From Candidatus Heimdallarchaeota archaeon (GTDB lineage: Archaea > Asgardarchaeota > Heimdallarchaeia > Heimdallarchaeales > Kariarchaeaceae), in the NCBI GenBank assembly GCA_030668165.1, contig DAOUUM010000035.1:1-13368 (forward strand): a stretch of DNA of 13,368 nucleotides, given 5' to 3'. Below, piece after piece: positions 1-6,524 of the stretch. Positions within the stretch are counted from its first letter, which is position 1. Each line of letters opens with the position of its first letter. The position numbers and the translations under genes are program-made. The notes under the pieces were generated by a model, which saw only the letters and a program-made list of their open reading frames with translations, ran no database searches and was not told the origin of the DNA.

Positions 1-446
1 ATGTAACCATCCAAGCACAGGTACTCAAAATTATTGCAGATATGCAAAAAGAGATGGGTCTATCAATGATGTTAATCACTCATGATCTTGGGGTGGTTTC
101 GGAAAATACCGAGCGTGTGCATGTCTTCTACGGTGGACGTGTTGTTGAGAGTGGACCGACTGAAAAAATATTTAATGAGCCTCATCACCCATACACTCAA
201 GCGTTATTAAGCTCTATCCCTTCAATTGAATCAGGCAGGGGTAAGTTGGCAACCATTAAAGGTGCAGTTCCTCAATTAATTAATCCTCCCAAGGGTTGTA
301 GATTCCATCCACGATGTGATTATGCAACTGAAATTTGTCAAACCCGACCAAATCTTGAGACTGTGACTGAGGATCACTATGTTGCCTGTTTCCATGTGGA
401 TCAGGTTGAGAAGGGTAATATCTGGCTAAGAGAGCAGAAGCATTAA
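1..446 (+). CDS. Peptide/oligopeptide ABC transporter ATP-binding protein (DppD/OppD type), C-terminal part
   Basis: The gene is cut by the left edge. The frame is open from position 3 and the first residues, VTIQAQVL, are the stretch that follows the Walker B/D-loop in this family, so the P-loop and signature motif lie outside the window. Seen here: the H-loop (LITHDLGVVSE), the EPHHPYTQALLSSIP segment typical of oligopeptide/dipeptide transporter ATPases, and the family's C-terminal domain with four cysteines (GCRFHPRC, EICQ, VACFH). From family knowledge, this subunit powers import of peptides or similar solutes with a partner ATPase, two permeases and a binding protein; the cysteines have been reported to hold an iron-sulfur cluster in some homologues. 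It ends at TAA 444-446. The partner genes should lie to the left. The substrate cannot be told from this part. Confidence 0.93.
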   Translation, partial: VTIQAQVLKIIADMQKEMGLSMMLITHDLGVVSENTERVHVFYGGRVVESGPTEKIFNEPHHPYTQALLSSIPSIESGRGKLATIKGAVPQLINPPKGCRFHPRCDYATEICQTRPNLETVTEDHYVACFHVDQVEKGNIWLREQKH

Positions 447-512
447 ACGATAATAAAAATATAAAATCATTAAGAATATTTATCATAATTTTTATCATAC
501 CTCTTCGTAATA

Positions 513-520
513 TTTTATAA
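513..520 (+). promoter_or_regulatory. TATA box of the translin gene (likely leaderless)
   Basis: TTTTATAA in an AT-rich stretch, with its centre about 26 bases before ATG 542. That is the usual TATA-to-start distance in archaea, so the mRNA probably begins at or next to the start codon. No Shine-Dalgarno motif is present. Confidence 0.55.
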
Positions 521-541
521 AATCACAAGTAATTAGGGTTT

Positions 542-1144
542 ATGGATAATTTGGAGAAGACCATTAAAGAAATAACAGCTGAATTAGATAATATAGATTC
601 CAAACGCGAGGGCATAATTGCAACTAATAGAAAATTGAATCGCACCAGTGGTAGGGGAATTGCTAGGATAGTAAAAGGTGAGGATCCGACAGCTAATCTG
701 GTGGAGGCAAGAGATCTGATGAAAATTCTCAGCAATGATATAGTGGATGTGGTTGACCTTACCTCATGGAGATTCACCAATGCCGGTGTTGAGGAGTATG
801 CTGAGTTTGAGATACTCTATTCTATAATAAACGGCAATGCCATACCCAGACCTGGTGATTTACTGGTGCCATCCTGGATGTGGATAACTGGTTTGGCCGA
901 TGTCCTGGGTGAGTTGAGGAGAATTATACTCAATAGACTACTTTTGAATAAAGTTGATGAGGCAAAAGAGTTACTGAGGAGTATGCAGGTCATTTATGAT
1001 CTGATTGTTAGTCTGGATTTTTCTAAATCAATAATCTCCAATCTGAGAAAGAAGATCGATGTTGCCCGTATAACTATTGAAAGAACTGAGAGTGATGTTG
1101 TAAATGCGTCCATGTCACTAAAGTTTCGTTTAAACACTCAATGA
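542..1144 (+). CDS. Archaeal translin/TRAX family protein
   Basis: A 200-residue all-helical protein of translin length. The family core is clear: EEYAEFEILY (residues 84-93) corresponds to the EYVEA region of eukaryotic TRAX, GLADVLGELRR (117-127) to its ADLTGELMR, and the end (ESDVVNASMSLKFR) to the family's VENACYALKVR helix. Compared from memory with TRAX, the acidic residues needed for RNase activity appear present as E85, E88, D120 and E124, so an active ring-forming single-strand or structured-RNA nuclease is plausible. The start is ATG 542, matched by the TATA spacing. The ribK gene follows 24 bases after the stop (12 if an upstream TTG is used), which suggests one transcript. Family assignment is firm; the RNA substrate is unknown. 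Confidence 0.85.
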   Translation: MDNLEKTIKEITAELDNIDSKREGIIATNRKLNRTSGRGIARIVKGEDPTANLVEARDLMKILSNDIVDVVDLTSWRFTNAGVEEYAEFEILYSIINGNAIPRPGDLLVPSWMWITGLADVLGELRRIILNRLLLNKVDEAKELLRSMQVIYDLIVSLDFSKSIISNLRKKIDVARITIERTESDVVNASMSLKFRLNTQ

Positions 1145-1168
1145 TTTGAGAGAGAATTGAAAGTATCA

Positions 1169-1567
1169 ATGACGGAAATGATTGAGGGTAAATTACGTTC
1201 GGGATTGGGTAGGGGTCAAAAATTCATGTCTCTACCGGTTTATTCGAATATATTTCAAAAATATTTTTCAAATCCTCCATTTTGTGGGACTTTGAATCTA
1301 GAAGTTGAACTGGAAAATAGTAAATTTATAGATGAGGCATTTGAATCCGGAGATATTTATGAGAACCTCTACAATGGTGAGAAGAGAGTTGGAGATATAA
1401 TAGTCATCAGAATTATCCTTCACAAAAATGGCACCTCACTTCAATGTGTGGCGGTTAGACCACTGAAAACATCTCATTCAGAAGGGATTATCGAGATTGT
1501 CTCGGATAAGTTCATCCGTGGGCAATGGAATGTGGATGATGATGATCAGTTGAGAATAGAGATCTAA
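1169..1567 (+). CDS. ribK: CTP-dependent riboflavin kinase (DUF120)
   Basis: Makes FMN from riboflavin using CTP, the archaeal alternative to ATP-dependent bacterial kinases. The 132-residue protein is a stand-alone DUF120 domain: SGLGRGQKFMSLPVY (residues 11-25) is the glycine-rich nucleotide-binding start, PPFCGTLNLEV (36-46) is the most diagnostic motif, RPLKTSH lies at 97-103, and the end matches the family's closing strands. No helix-turn-helix precedes it, unlike the RbkR regulator-kinase fusion of some archaea. An in-frame TTG at 1157 would add four residues; ATG 1169 puts EMIEGKLRSGLG in register with known family N-termini. It probably shares a transcript with translin upstream. Its TAA overlaps the stop of the convergent FAD synthase gene, so the two steps from riboflavin to FAD sit tail to tail. 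Confidence 0.9.
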   Translation: MTEMIEGKLRSGLGRGQKFMSLPVYSNIFQKYFSNPPFCGTLNLEVELENSKFIDEAFESGDIYENLYNGEKRVGDIIVIRIILHKNGTSLQCVAVRPLKTSHSEGIIEIVSDKFIRGQWNVDDDDQLRIEI

Positions 1568-2181
1568 TTTCTCTCAATTATTTTATTAATCAATTTTGTA
1601 GTTGCCAATCCCTCATATTCAGCCTCTAATCTTATAATTTTTGTATCTGGAAAACCTTGATCCTTTATCTCAATTTTCAGTTCGGCCTCTATATGATCTT
1701 GATCCGCACCAAGTGCAATCACATCAGGTTTTATTCTACGAACCACCCGCATGTGATCAATCTCATCACCAGAAATTGCAGCATCCACCATTGTTATAGC
1801 ATTTAGTAGGCTAACCCTGTCCTCTTCGGGATGAAATGGTAATCTTTTTCTTTTGTGAGCAGTCAGATCTCTTGCAATCACAACTATCAGAAAATCACCA
1901 TGGCTAGCTGCTTCAGTCAGGGTGACAATATGACCCTGATGGATCAGATCATACACACCACCTGTCAGTACCACTGAGAATTTGGAACGACCGGCTAGGG
2001 TGATGGAATATGAGGATCCTTCCTTATTGACCAGCTCACTGACCTCTAGTAGCTTCAATTCATTGGTCAATTCATCCTGAGATATTATGCATTTTATCTT
2101 ATCAATTTGAATCGGGGCATCATATGTCACCCAGTATTTGTAGATCTGTTTCAGTATATCTATCTGCAGAGCAGTTGCCAT
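1564..2181 (-). CDS. ribL: FAD synthase-like nucleotidyltransferase with N-terminal winged-helix-like region
   Basis: Residues about 67-205 are a cytidylyltransferase-fold domain: VVLTGGVYDLIHQGH (70-84) contains the HxGH catalytic motif, followed by GDFLIVVIARD (95-105), HPEEDRVSLLNAI (117-129) and KPDVIALGADQ (151-161), with a late TTK at 194-196 in the ISSTxx position. This matches archaeal RibL, which makes FAD from FMN and ATP. The convergent ribK supports FAD synthase over other members of the fold. Residues about 1-66 are extra: a charged helical stretch ending in a short strand pair (KEGSSYSITLAGR) that reads like a small winged helix. This could bind DNA and report flavin status, or serve only in dimerisation. 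ATG 2181 follows a TATA box at leaderless distance. Confidence 0.82.
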   Translation of the reverse strand: MATALQIDILKQIYKYWVTYDAPIQIDKIKCIISQDELTNELKLLEVSELVNKEGSSYSITLAGRSKFSVVLTGGVYDLIHQGHIVTLTEAASHGDFLIVVIARDLTAHKRKRLPFHPEEDRVSLLNAITMVDAAISGDEIDHMRVVRRIKPDVIALGADQDHIEAELKIEIKDQGFPDTKIIRLEAEYEGLATTKLINKIIERN

Positions 2182-2205
2182 TGAATTAATACTGATGATG
2201 AAATT

Positions 2206-2213
2206 AAATATAT
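2206..2213 (-). promoter_or_regulatory. TATA box of ribL (minus strand)
   Basis: AAATATATTT (2206-2215), read on the minus strand, is centred 28-29 bases before ATG 2181. This is close to leaderless spacing, and no Shine-Dalgarno motif lies between. Confidence 0.45.
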
Positions 2214-2287
2214 TTTGCCTTGGTGAATATTACAAAAGCTGTTTTAGAATCATTAACTACATATTCTTGAAGAATAAAGAAGAAATT

Positions 2288-2297
2288 CTTTTTATTA
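2288..2297 (+). promoter_or_regulatory. Probable TATA box of the GPN-loop GTPase gene
   Basis: CTTTTTATTA lies about 50 bases before ATG 2342. Initiation about 25 bases downstream would leave a leader of roughly 20-25 bases that carries the Shine-Dalgarno site at 2333. Confidence 0.35.
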
Positions 2298-2332
2298 AAT
2301 GGATTTGGAGAGTACTTGTTATAGTTCAGATT

Positions 2333-2337
2333 GGTGA
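2333..2337 (+). promoter_or_regulatory. Shine-Dalgarno site that decides the GPN GTPase start
   Basis: GGTGA, complementary to the CACCU of the archaeal 16S 3' end, lies four bases before ATG 2342. It fixes the start there rather than at ATG 2195 in the same open frame. Confidence 0.65.
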
Positions 2338-2341
2338 AATT

Positions 2342-3106
2342 ATGAATATTGGATATATTATTGGACCTGCGGGAAGTGGCAAATCCCATATAACCAGCGC
2401 ACTACATCAGTGGATGAATCTTGCCGAATTCGATGTGGCAACTCTGAATCTGGATCCAGGAGTGGTACGACTCCCTTATTCTCCAGATATTGATGTGAGA
2501 ACTTATGTTGATTATGATGCCATAGTTGATAAATATGAACTTGGCCCAAATGGCGGGCTTATTGTGGCGATGGATCATGTGGCAATTGCAATGGATGAGA
2601 TACAAAAGGAACTCCAGGATCTGAGTCCTGAATTTCTGCTGGTTGATTTTCCAGGACAGATTGAGGTGATGGCTTTCAGAAGTAGTGGTATAATAATAAT
2701 TGATGAATTGTCAAGGGGTAACCAAATGGCAGGATTGTTCTTGATAGATCCAGTACTTGCCAAATCCGCATCAAGTTTTGTCTCGACAATGTTGTTTGGA
2801 ATTTCAATTCAATACAGATTACAAACCGCAATGAGTTATGTGATTTCAAAAGCTGATCTTTTGAAGCCTGAAGATCTGGAAAAGATATCAGGATGGACTG
2901 AAAATCCGGATTTCATCTATAATGATCTACTTCAGGATAGTTCGGTTCTCAATGCAGATCTCTCAAGAAGAGTAACTGAATTAATCATTTCTCAGGAGGA
3001 ACTTGGTGAAATCCCAACTATAAGTGCTGAGACAAATGAAAATATGGATATTGCCCTGGGATTGATGGAAAGAGTCTGGGGATCCCATGACATGTATATG
3101 GGATAG
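2342..3106 (+). CDS. GPN-loop GTPase (archaeal homologue of eukaryotic GPN1/2/3)
   Basis: A 254-residue P-loop GTPase. Motifs in order: G1 IIGPAGSGKSH (residues 6-16), LNLDPGVVRLPYSPDIDVR (35-53, the conserved family segment after G1), the diagnostic GPN loop LGPNGGL (67-73), G3 LVDFPGQIE (100-108) and G4 ISKADLL (168-174, SKAD in the NKxD position). From family knowledge these proteins are homodimers whose GPN loops reach across to the partner's active site. The eukaryotic relatives help assemble and import RNA polymerase II; the archaeal role is unsettled. The frame is open back to ATG 2195, but those 49 residues are not conserved-looking and overlap the expected promoter; the GGTGA site and the P-loop position support 2342. 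A Roadblock gene follows on the same strand after about 170 bases. Confidence 0.92.
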   Translation: MNIGYIIGPAGSGKSHITSALHQWMNLAEFDVATLNLDPGVVRLPYSPDIDVRTYVDYDAIVDKYELGPNGGLIVAMDHVAIAMDEIQKELQDLSPEFLLVDFPGQIEVMAFRSSGIIIIDELSRGNQMAGLFLIDPVLAKSASSFVSTMLFGISIQYRLQTAMSYVISKADLLKPEDLEKISGWTENPDFIYNDLLQDSSVLNADLSRRVTELIISQEELGEIPTISAETNENMDIALGLMERVWGSHDMYMG

Positions 3107-3279
3107 GATGTTATTGGATTCTCAACTGGGCGCGCCTACAGACCTTACTAATTTCGTAAAAATGTACAAATAAATGACAAGGGTTCACTCAAAATTCTGA
3201 AAAATAGATTTTTATAGGCGAGAAGTAATAGAACTATTTATTATTAATAATATCTAAACTAAGATGAGGAAAATAAGAA
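3107..3279 (+). other. Intergenic leader with TATA box for the Roadblock gene
   Basis: This 173-base gap contains an isolated GC palindrome, GGCGCGCC (3129-3136), that stands out in AT-rich DNA. It also holds a likely promoter: ATTTTTATAGG with TTTTTATA at about 3209-3216, preceded by an A-rich BRE-like stretch. A GAGGA at 3266-3270 lies nine bases before ATG 3280 and is a weak Shine-Dalgarno candidate. No ORF or RNA gene is seen. Confidence 0.5.
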
Positions 3280-3669
3280 ATGTTTGACGTGAGTTTGGAC
3301 GAAAGAACTAAGGAATTAATCGTAATATTAGATGAAATGCAGACTAATATGAAATCGATTCAGGCCTTAGCAATTGTATCTGTTGAGGGGTTACCAATAA
3401 CATCTAAACTTCCCACAAATTTCGAAGAGACCATTGTTGCAGCCATGACTGCAGCCATGCTGAGTTTGGGAGATCAGATAGCCTCGACACTGGGTAAAGG
3501 AGTATTGGGTAAGATCATGGTTGAAGGTGCCCATGGAGTTGTGGTTACGATGGCAGCAGGAGCAAATGCTGTACTCACTGCATCCGCATCCAACGATGCA
3601 AAACTTGGTCTACTCTTTCATCAGATGACCAATGCAACCAAGAATATTGCAGATATTTTAGATAAGTAA
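3280..3669 (+). CDS. Roadblock/LC7 domain protein
   Basis: A 129-residue single-domain protein. After an N-terminal helix (RTKELIVILDEMQTNMKSIQ) it shows the Roadblock pattern: strand AIVSVEGLPITSKLP, a long alanine/methionine-rich helix (EETIVAAMTAAMLSLGDQIAS), then strands KIMVEGAHGVVVTMA and NAVLTASAS, and a closing helix (LGLLFHQMTNATKNIADIL). Roadblock/LC7 proteins are small dimers. In bacteria MglB acts on the GTPase MglA, and in eukaryotes relatives act on dynein and Rag GTPases. The two MglA-like GTPases elsewhere in this window are natural candidate partners, which is inference. It has its own TATA-like promoter about 65-70 bases upstream, and a T-run at 3709-3713 may end its transcript. 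Confidence 0.9.
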   Translation: MFDVSLDERTKELIVILDEMQTNMKSIQALAIVSVEGLPITSKLPTNFEETIVAAMTAAMLSLGDQIASTLGKGVLGKIMVEGAHGVVVTMAAGANAVLTASASNDAKLGLLFHQMTNATKNIADILDK

Positions 3670-3744
3670 ATGACAATGAGCATTCTTCAAATGTTAATTT
3701 ACAAACCTTTTTGCCAATTGAATAAATATTGAATAAGAAGACCC

Positions 3745-4521
3745 TTGGTATTCAAAAGACTTATTCTAAAACCATTTTATCAGATTTACGAGAAATCCTT
3801 GTGCAGACAGTTAGACAGGGATAATCTTCCAAAGCATATAGGAATAATCCTAGATGGTAACAGGAGATTTGCCAAATCAATCAACATACCAATGGAAAAA
3901 GGATATCTCAGAGGTCAACAAAAGTTAGAAGATGTTTTGGAATGGCTATGGGATCTTGATGTAAAAGTAGTAAGTGTTTGGGTATTCAGCACGGAGAATT
4001 TTACCAGGGATCTTGAGCAGGTATCTACCATAATGCAGATGGCAGAGGAAAGTACTATTAGAATCCGGGAGGACCAGAAAGTACACTCCCGCGGAGTGAA
4101 AATTCGATATTCCGGAGATAAAGAGGCATTACCTGAATCCCTCCAGGCACAGATCCAAGAGACTGAGACAAAGACTGAGAAGTATGAGAACCATGTACTA
4201 AATGTCTGTTTAGCCTATGGAGGTAGAGAAGAAATGACTACTGCTGTAAAAAGAATTGCCAAACAGGTGAAAGAAAACAAGCTGGATGTAGATCAGATTA
4301 CAGAGACAATAATTGATCAAAATCTCTACACAAACGGTCTTCCGGATCCAGATCTGATTATTCGAACATCTGGTTCAATTAGGCTTTCTGGCTTCTTGAT
4401 GTGGCAATCTATTTATTCAGAACTGTTTTTTACGGATGTTATGTGGCCAGCTCTAAGACGGGTTGATCTCTTACGTGCTATCAGAAGTTATCAGGGTAGA
4501 AAGAGAAATTACGGTAAGTAG
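3745..4521 (+). CDS. uppS: cis-prenyltransferase (UppS/DHDDS family polyprenyl diphosphate synthase)
   Basis: Condenses isopentenyl diphosphate onto an allylic diphosphate to make long cis-polyprenyl diphosphates, the lipid carriers for glycan and S-layer glycosylation in archaea. The 258-residue protein shows HIGIILDGNRRFAK (residues 31-44) with catalytic Asp37, VSVWVFSTENF, LNVCLAYGGREE and the C-terminal RTSGSIRLSGFLMWQSIYSE (207-226). R207, R213, S215 and E226 match the diphosphate and Mg-binding residues of E. coli UppS (R194, R200, S202, E213); the position equivalent to E198 is Ser211. It starts at TTG 3745: an in-frame TGA precedes it and no Met occurs before the catalytic motif, while residues 4-22 (KRLILKPFYQIYEKSLCRQ) resemble usual archaeal N-termini. 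A degenerate NYN-like gene lies 84 bases downstream. Confidence 0.92.
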   Translation: MVFKRLILKPFYQIYEKSLCRQLDRDNLPKHIGIILDGNRRFAKSINIPMEKGYLRGQQKLEDVLEWLWDLDVKVVSVWVFSTENFTRDLEQVSTIMQMAEESTIRIREDQKVHSRGVKIRYSGDKEALPESLQAQIQETETKTEKYENHVLNVCLAYGGREEMTTAVKRIAKQVKENKLDVDQITETIIDQNLYTNGLPDPDLIIRTSGSIRLSGFLMWQSIYSELFFTDVMWPALRRVDLLRAIRSYQGRKRNYGK

Positions 4522-4605
4522 TGGAAATATTCATTGTATTTGGCTTTACACAAAATTTTAATCATAAGTGTTAAGATATCTAACTCCAGTAATCAAATGA
4601 TTTAG

Positions 4606-5220
4606 TTGATTGAGAATATCCTGGCTGATTTGTATAGAAGAATTAGGAGAAAAAGAGTGGCCATTCTTTTTTCAGGTGATATCATCAGCAAAAATGTACT
4701 CGAAGCACTACCAAAATTGCAGGATAAGATCAGAGAAGAAGTGGGAGATCTAAAGATTGCAGAGATAATTAATAATCAGACATTATCTTCGGCTAATTTT
4801 GAAGACATTGTCCACAGTGGATTCACTAGTAAGATAATTCCCACCCATCTGGAGCTTGGGTTCTTACTAGAGGTGTATGATATCGTACTCACAAATAAGG
4901 CAGATCTACTTATTCTGGGAACTGAATCCAAGTCATTAATTCCCCTATTCCAGGAAATTAAAAAAGACATTTCCCTTTATATCATAACAGAGGATAAAAA
5001 TATTAACCGAGCCTTAAGTGAATCCTTTGATGGTGTAATCCAGTTGGATAAACTTGAAGAATTCACATTTGACAATGTATCAATTCAAGAATTAGCACCA
5101 TTATTAGATGAAAATTTGCCCCTTGCTAGCACCAAACTAGTCTATAGTCAACCTTCAAGTAATGTGTATGATCTTGCAAATATTGGAACAACATCAGATG
5201 AGATTATAAATGGAAAATAG
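4606..5220 (+). CDS. NYN/LabA-like (TIGR00288-type) domain protein with lost catalytic acids
   Basis: A 204-residue protein. Residues 14-150 follow the layout of the archaeal TIGR00288 family (NYN, PIN-like nuclease fold): a first strand RKRVAILFSGDI (15-26) where DGxN is expected, KIAEIINNQTL (50-60), a strand then SGFTSKIIPT (71-80), HLELGFLLEVYDIVL (81-95), ADLLILGTESKSLIPLFQEIKK (99-120) and SLYIITED with a last FDGVIQLD (141-148). By comparison from memory, the Asp of DGxN is Ser23, the acidic pair usual near residues 80-85 is absent, and the (S/T)xDxDF motif is TESKSL, so it is probably not a nuclease. Residues 150-204 are a polar tail. It starts at TTG 4606, right after an in-frame TAG. 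It follows uppS, so co-expression is possible. Fold assignment is moderate and function unknown. Confidence 0.6.
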   Translation: MIENILADLYRRIRRKRVAILFSGDIISKNVLEALPKLQDKIREEVGDLKIAEIINNQTLSSANFEDIVHSGFTSKIIPTHLELGFLLEVYDIVLTNKADLLILGTESKSLIPLFQEIKKDISLYIITEDKNINRALSESFDGVIQLDKLEEFTFDNVSIQELAPLLDENLPLASTKLVYSQPSSNVYDLANIGTTSDEIINGK

Positions 5221-5270
5221 TTAAAATCCAATAATAATAGCAAATATTGATGTGTTGTGAATTGGAAAAG

Positions 5271-5278
5271 TTATAAAA
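5271..5278 (+). promoter_or_regulatory. TATA box of the phosphopantothenate synthetase gene (leaderless)
   Basis: TTATAAAA, preceded by GGAAAAG (BRE-like), ends 21 bases before ATG 5300 and is centred about 26 bases before it. Transcription should therefore start at the ATG itself. Confidence 0.6.
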
Positions 5279-5299
5279 TTAAATTATTGATAAATCTTA

Positions 5300-6046
5300 A
5301 TGATTGATATTCCTGATGACCATCCAAGAGCGGAATCCTTGAGAACTAGACACAAAATAATTGATGGAATGCACAAAAAAATAGTTGCTGAGGCAGGTTT
5401 GATTGCACATGGGAGAGGAGAGGCATTTGATTATTTGATCGGTGAAAAAACCCATGATTTTGCGATTAAAGCTATTAAAGCTGCTGCGGCTATGTTTTAC
5501 CTAGCAGAACTACCTATAATTTCTGTAAATGGAAATGTGGCAGTACTCTGTCCCAAAGAAATGGTCAGATTTAGTAAAGAGGCTGGAATAGCTATGGAAA
5601 TCAATCTTTTTTATCGGAGTGATGATAGAATTGATGCGATTAAGAATGAATTAGATAAATACGATCCAGGTCTGATATTGGGAATAGACAAGGAACACAG
5701 TCGCATGATAGATGAGATTTCATCCCTCAGAAGAGTGGTCGATAAGAGGGGCATTTACTCTGCTGATGTTGTTTTTGTACCACTTGAGGATGGAGACAGA
5801 ACTATCGGATTAAAGAAAAATAATAAGAAAATAATAACTGTTGACCTTAATCCTATGTCTAGAACTTCTATAACTGCAGATATTACAATTGTTGACAATA
5901 TAATAAGGGTTTTCCCCTTGTTGGAAAAAGAATTTTTAGCTATTAATTCAAAACAACAGGCGAGCAATATCTTGGATAACTATGATAATGATTCTGTGCT
6001 TAAAGATGCACTTAAGGTTATTTCAAGCTACTGGGATACGTCTTAA
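5300..6046 (+). CDS. 4-phosphopantoate--beta-alanine ligase (archaeal phosphopantothenate synthetase, COG1701)
   Basis: Joins 4-phosphopantoate to beta-alanine with ATP, giving 4'-phosphopantothenate in archaeal CoA synthesis. The 248-residue length is usual and the family blocks are close to consensus: IPDDHPRAESLRTRHKI (residues 4-20), GLIAHGRGEAFDYLIGE (33-49), ISVNGNVAVLCP (74-85), EINLFYR (100-106), GIYSADVVFVPLEDGDR (151-167), VDLNPMSRTS (181-190) and ITIVDN (195-200). The C-terminal 40 residues are less conserved. The preceding enzyme, pantoate kinase, is encoded at 8657-9541 on the opposite strand, so both archaea-specific steps are present but not in one operon. The stop lies only 10 bases from the stop of a convergent Roadblock gene. 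Confidence 0.93.
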   Translation: MIDIPDDHPRAESLRTRHKIIDGMHKKIVAEAGLIAHGRGEAFDYLIGEKTHDFAIKAIKAAAAMFYLAELPIISVNGNVAVLCPKEMVRFSKEAGIAMEINLFYRSDDRIDAIKNELDKYDPGLILGIDKEHSRMIDEISSLRRVVDKRGIYSADVVFVPLEDGDRTIGLKKNNKKIITVDLNPMSRTSITADITIVDNIIRVFPLLEKEFLAINSKQQASNILDNYDNDSVLKDALKVISSYWDTS

Positions 6047-6056
6047 CTAATTTTAT

Positions 6057-6338
6057 TCAAGTAGATCGAGTTCTTAGAGCTATGACAATATAATCCTGTT
6101 CCAGGGCAATTAGTATCTCTCCCTCGGTGGCATCAATTGTGAAGAAGTTCACTTTTCCGCGACCAATCCTGTCCACAGCATTTTTTGTACGACCAATTAA
6201 AGCAGATATTAGAGCTGCAGTTATTTCAGCCTCGGTACCTCCAAATGTACTATTTTTTGCACGAAATGCTAGAGGAAACCCCTCCTCTGTTGCTATAACC
6301 ACTGCAAATACCGATGGATGGTCGAATAAAGCGTCCAA
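6057..6338 (-). CDS. Second Roadblock/LC7 domain protein, short, start uncertain
   Basis: At least 93 residues with a compact Roadblock pattern: FDHPSVFAVVIATEEGFPLAF, a helix with TEAEITAALISALIGRTKNAVDRIG, then KVNFFTIDATEGEILIALEQDYIVIAL. It lacks the closing helix of the 129-residue paralogue at 3280. The only standard start codon is TTG 6338, but the frame is open upstream to a TAG at 6381-6383 and the intervening residues (IDILSRTNFKPI) look like the missing part of the first Roadblock helix. The true start may therefore be a rare codon such as ATT 6374, with TATA-like TAATTATAA (6392-6400, minus) about 20 bases before it. It lies downstream of the GTPase and coiled-coil genes on the same strand, after a gap of about 150-190 bases. 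Confidence 0.82.
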   Translation of the reverse strand: MDALFDHPSVFAVVIATEEGFPLAFRAKNSTFGGTEAEITAALISALIGRTKNAVDRIGRGKVNFFTIDATEGEILIALEQDYIVIALRTRST

Positions 6339-6374
6339 TATAGGTTTAAAGTTTGTTCTAGATAAAATGTCAAT

Positions 6375-6524
6375 CGCACCCTACTTATTACTTATAATTA
6401 GGTTATATCTATTTACCCTATAAACCTATAGATTACACATTGATCAGTTAAAAAGTACAACTACATTTATTTCACGGAGTTATAGTTGATTATTTCTAGA
6501 ATATATTTTAATAGTGAAAAATAA
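6375..6524 (-). promoter_or_regulatory. Intergenic region with promoter-like elements for the second Roadblock gene
   Basis: AT-rich gap before the Roadblock gene. On the minus strand it contains two TATA-like stretches, GATATAAC (6402-6409) and TAATTATAA (6392-6400), both plausible for a transcript starting near 6370-6385. No open frame of note and no RNA gene is seen. Confidence 0.35.

Noticed and set aside
2195..2341. Extension of the GPN GTPase by 49 residues to ATG 2195
   Set aside because: The family starts just before the P-loop, the extra residues look unrelated, the stretch contains the likely promoter, and GGTGA lies next to ATG 2342.
6127..6423. A 98-codon plus-strand frame
   Set aside because: It is the reverse-strand shadow of the Roadblock gene, whose domain pattern is clear.
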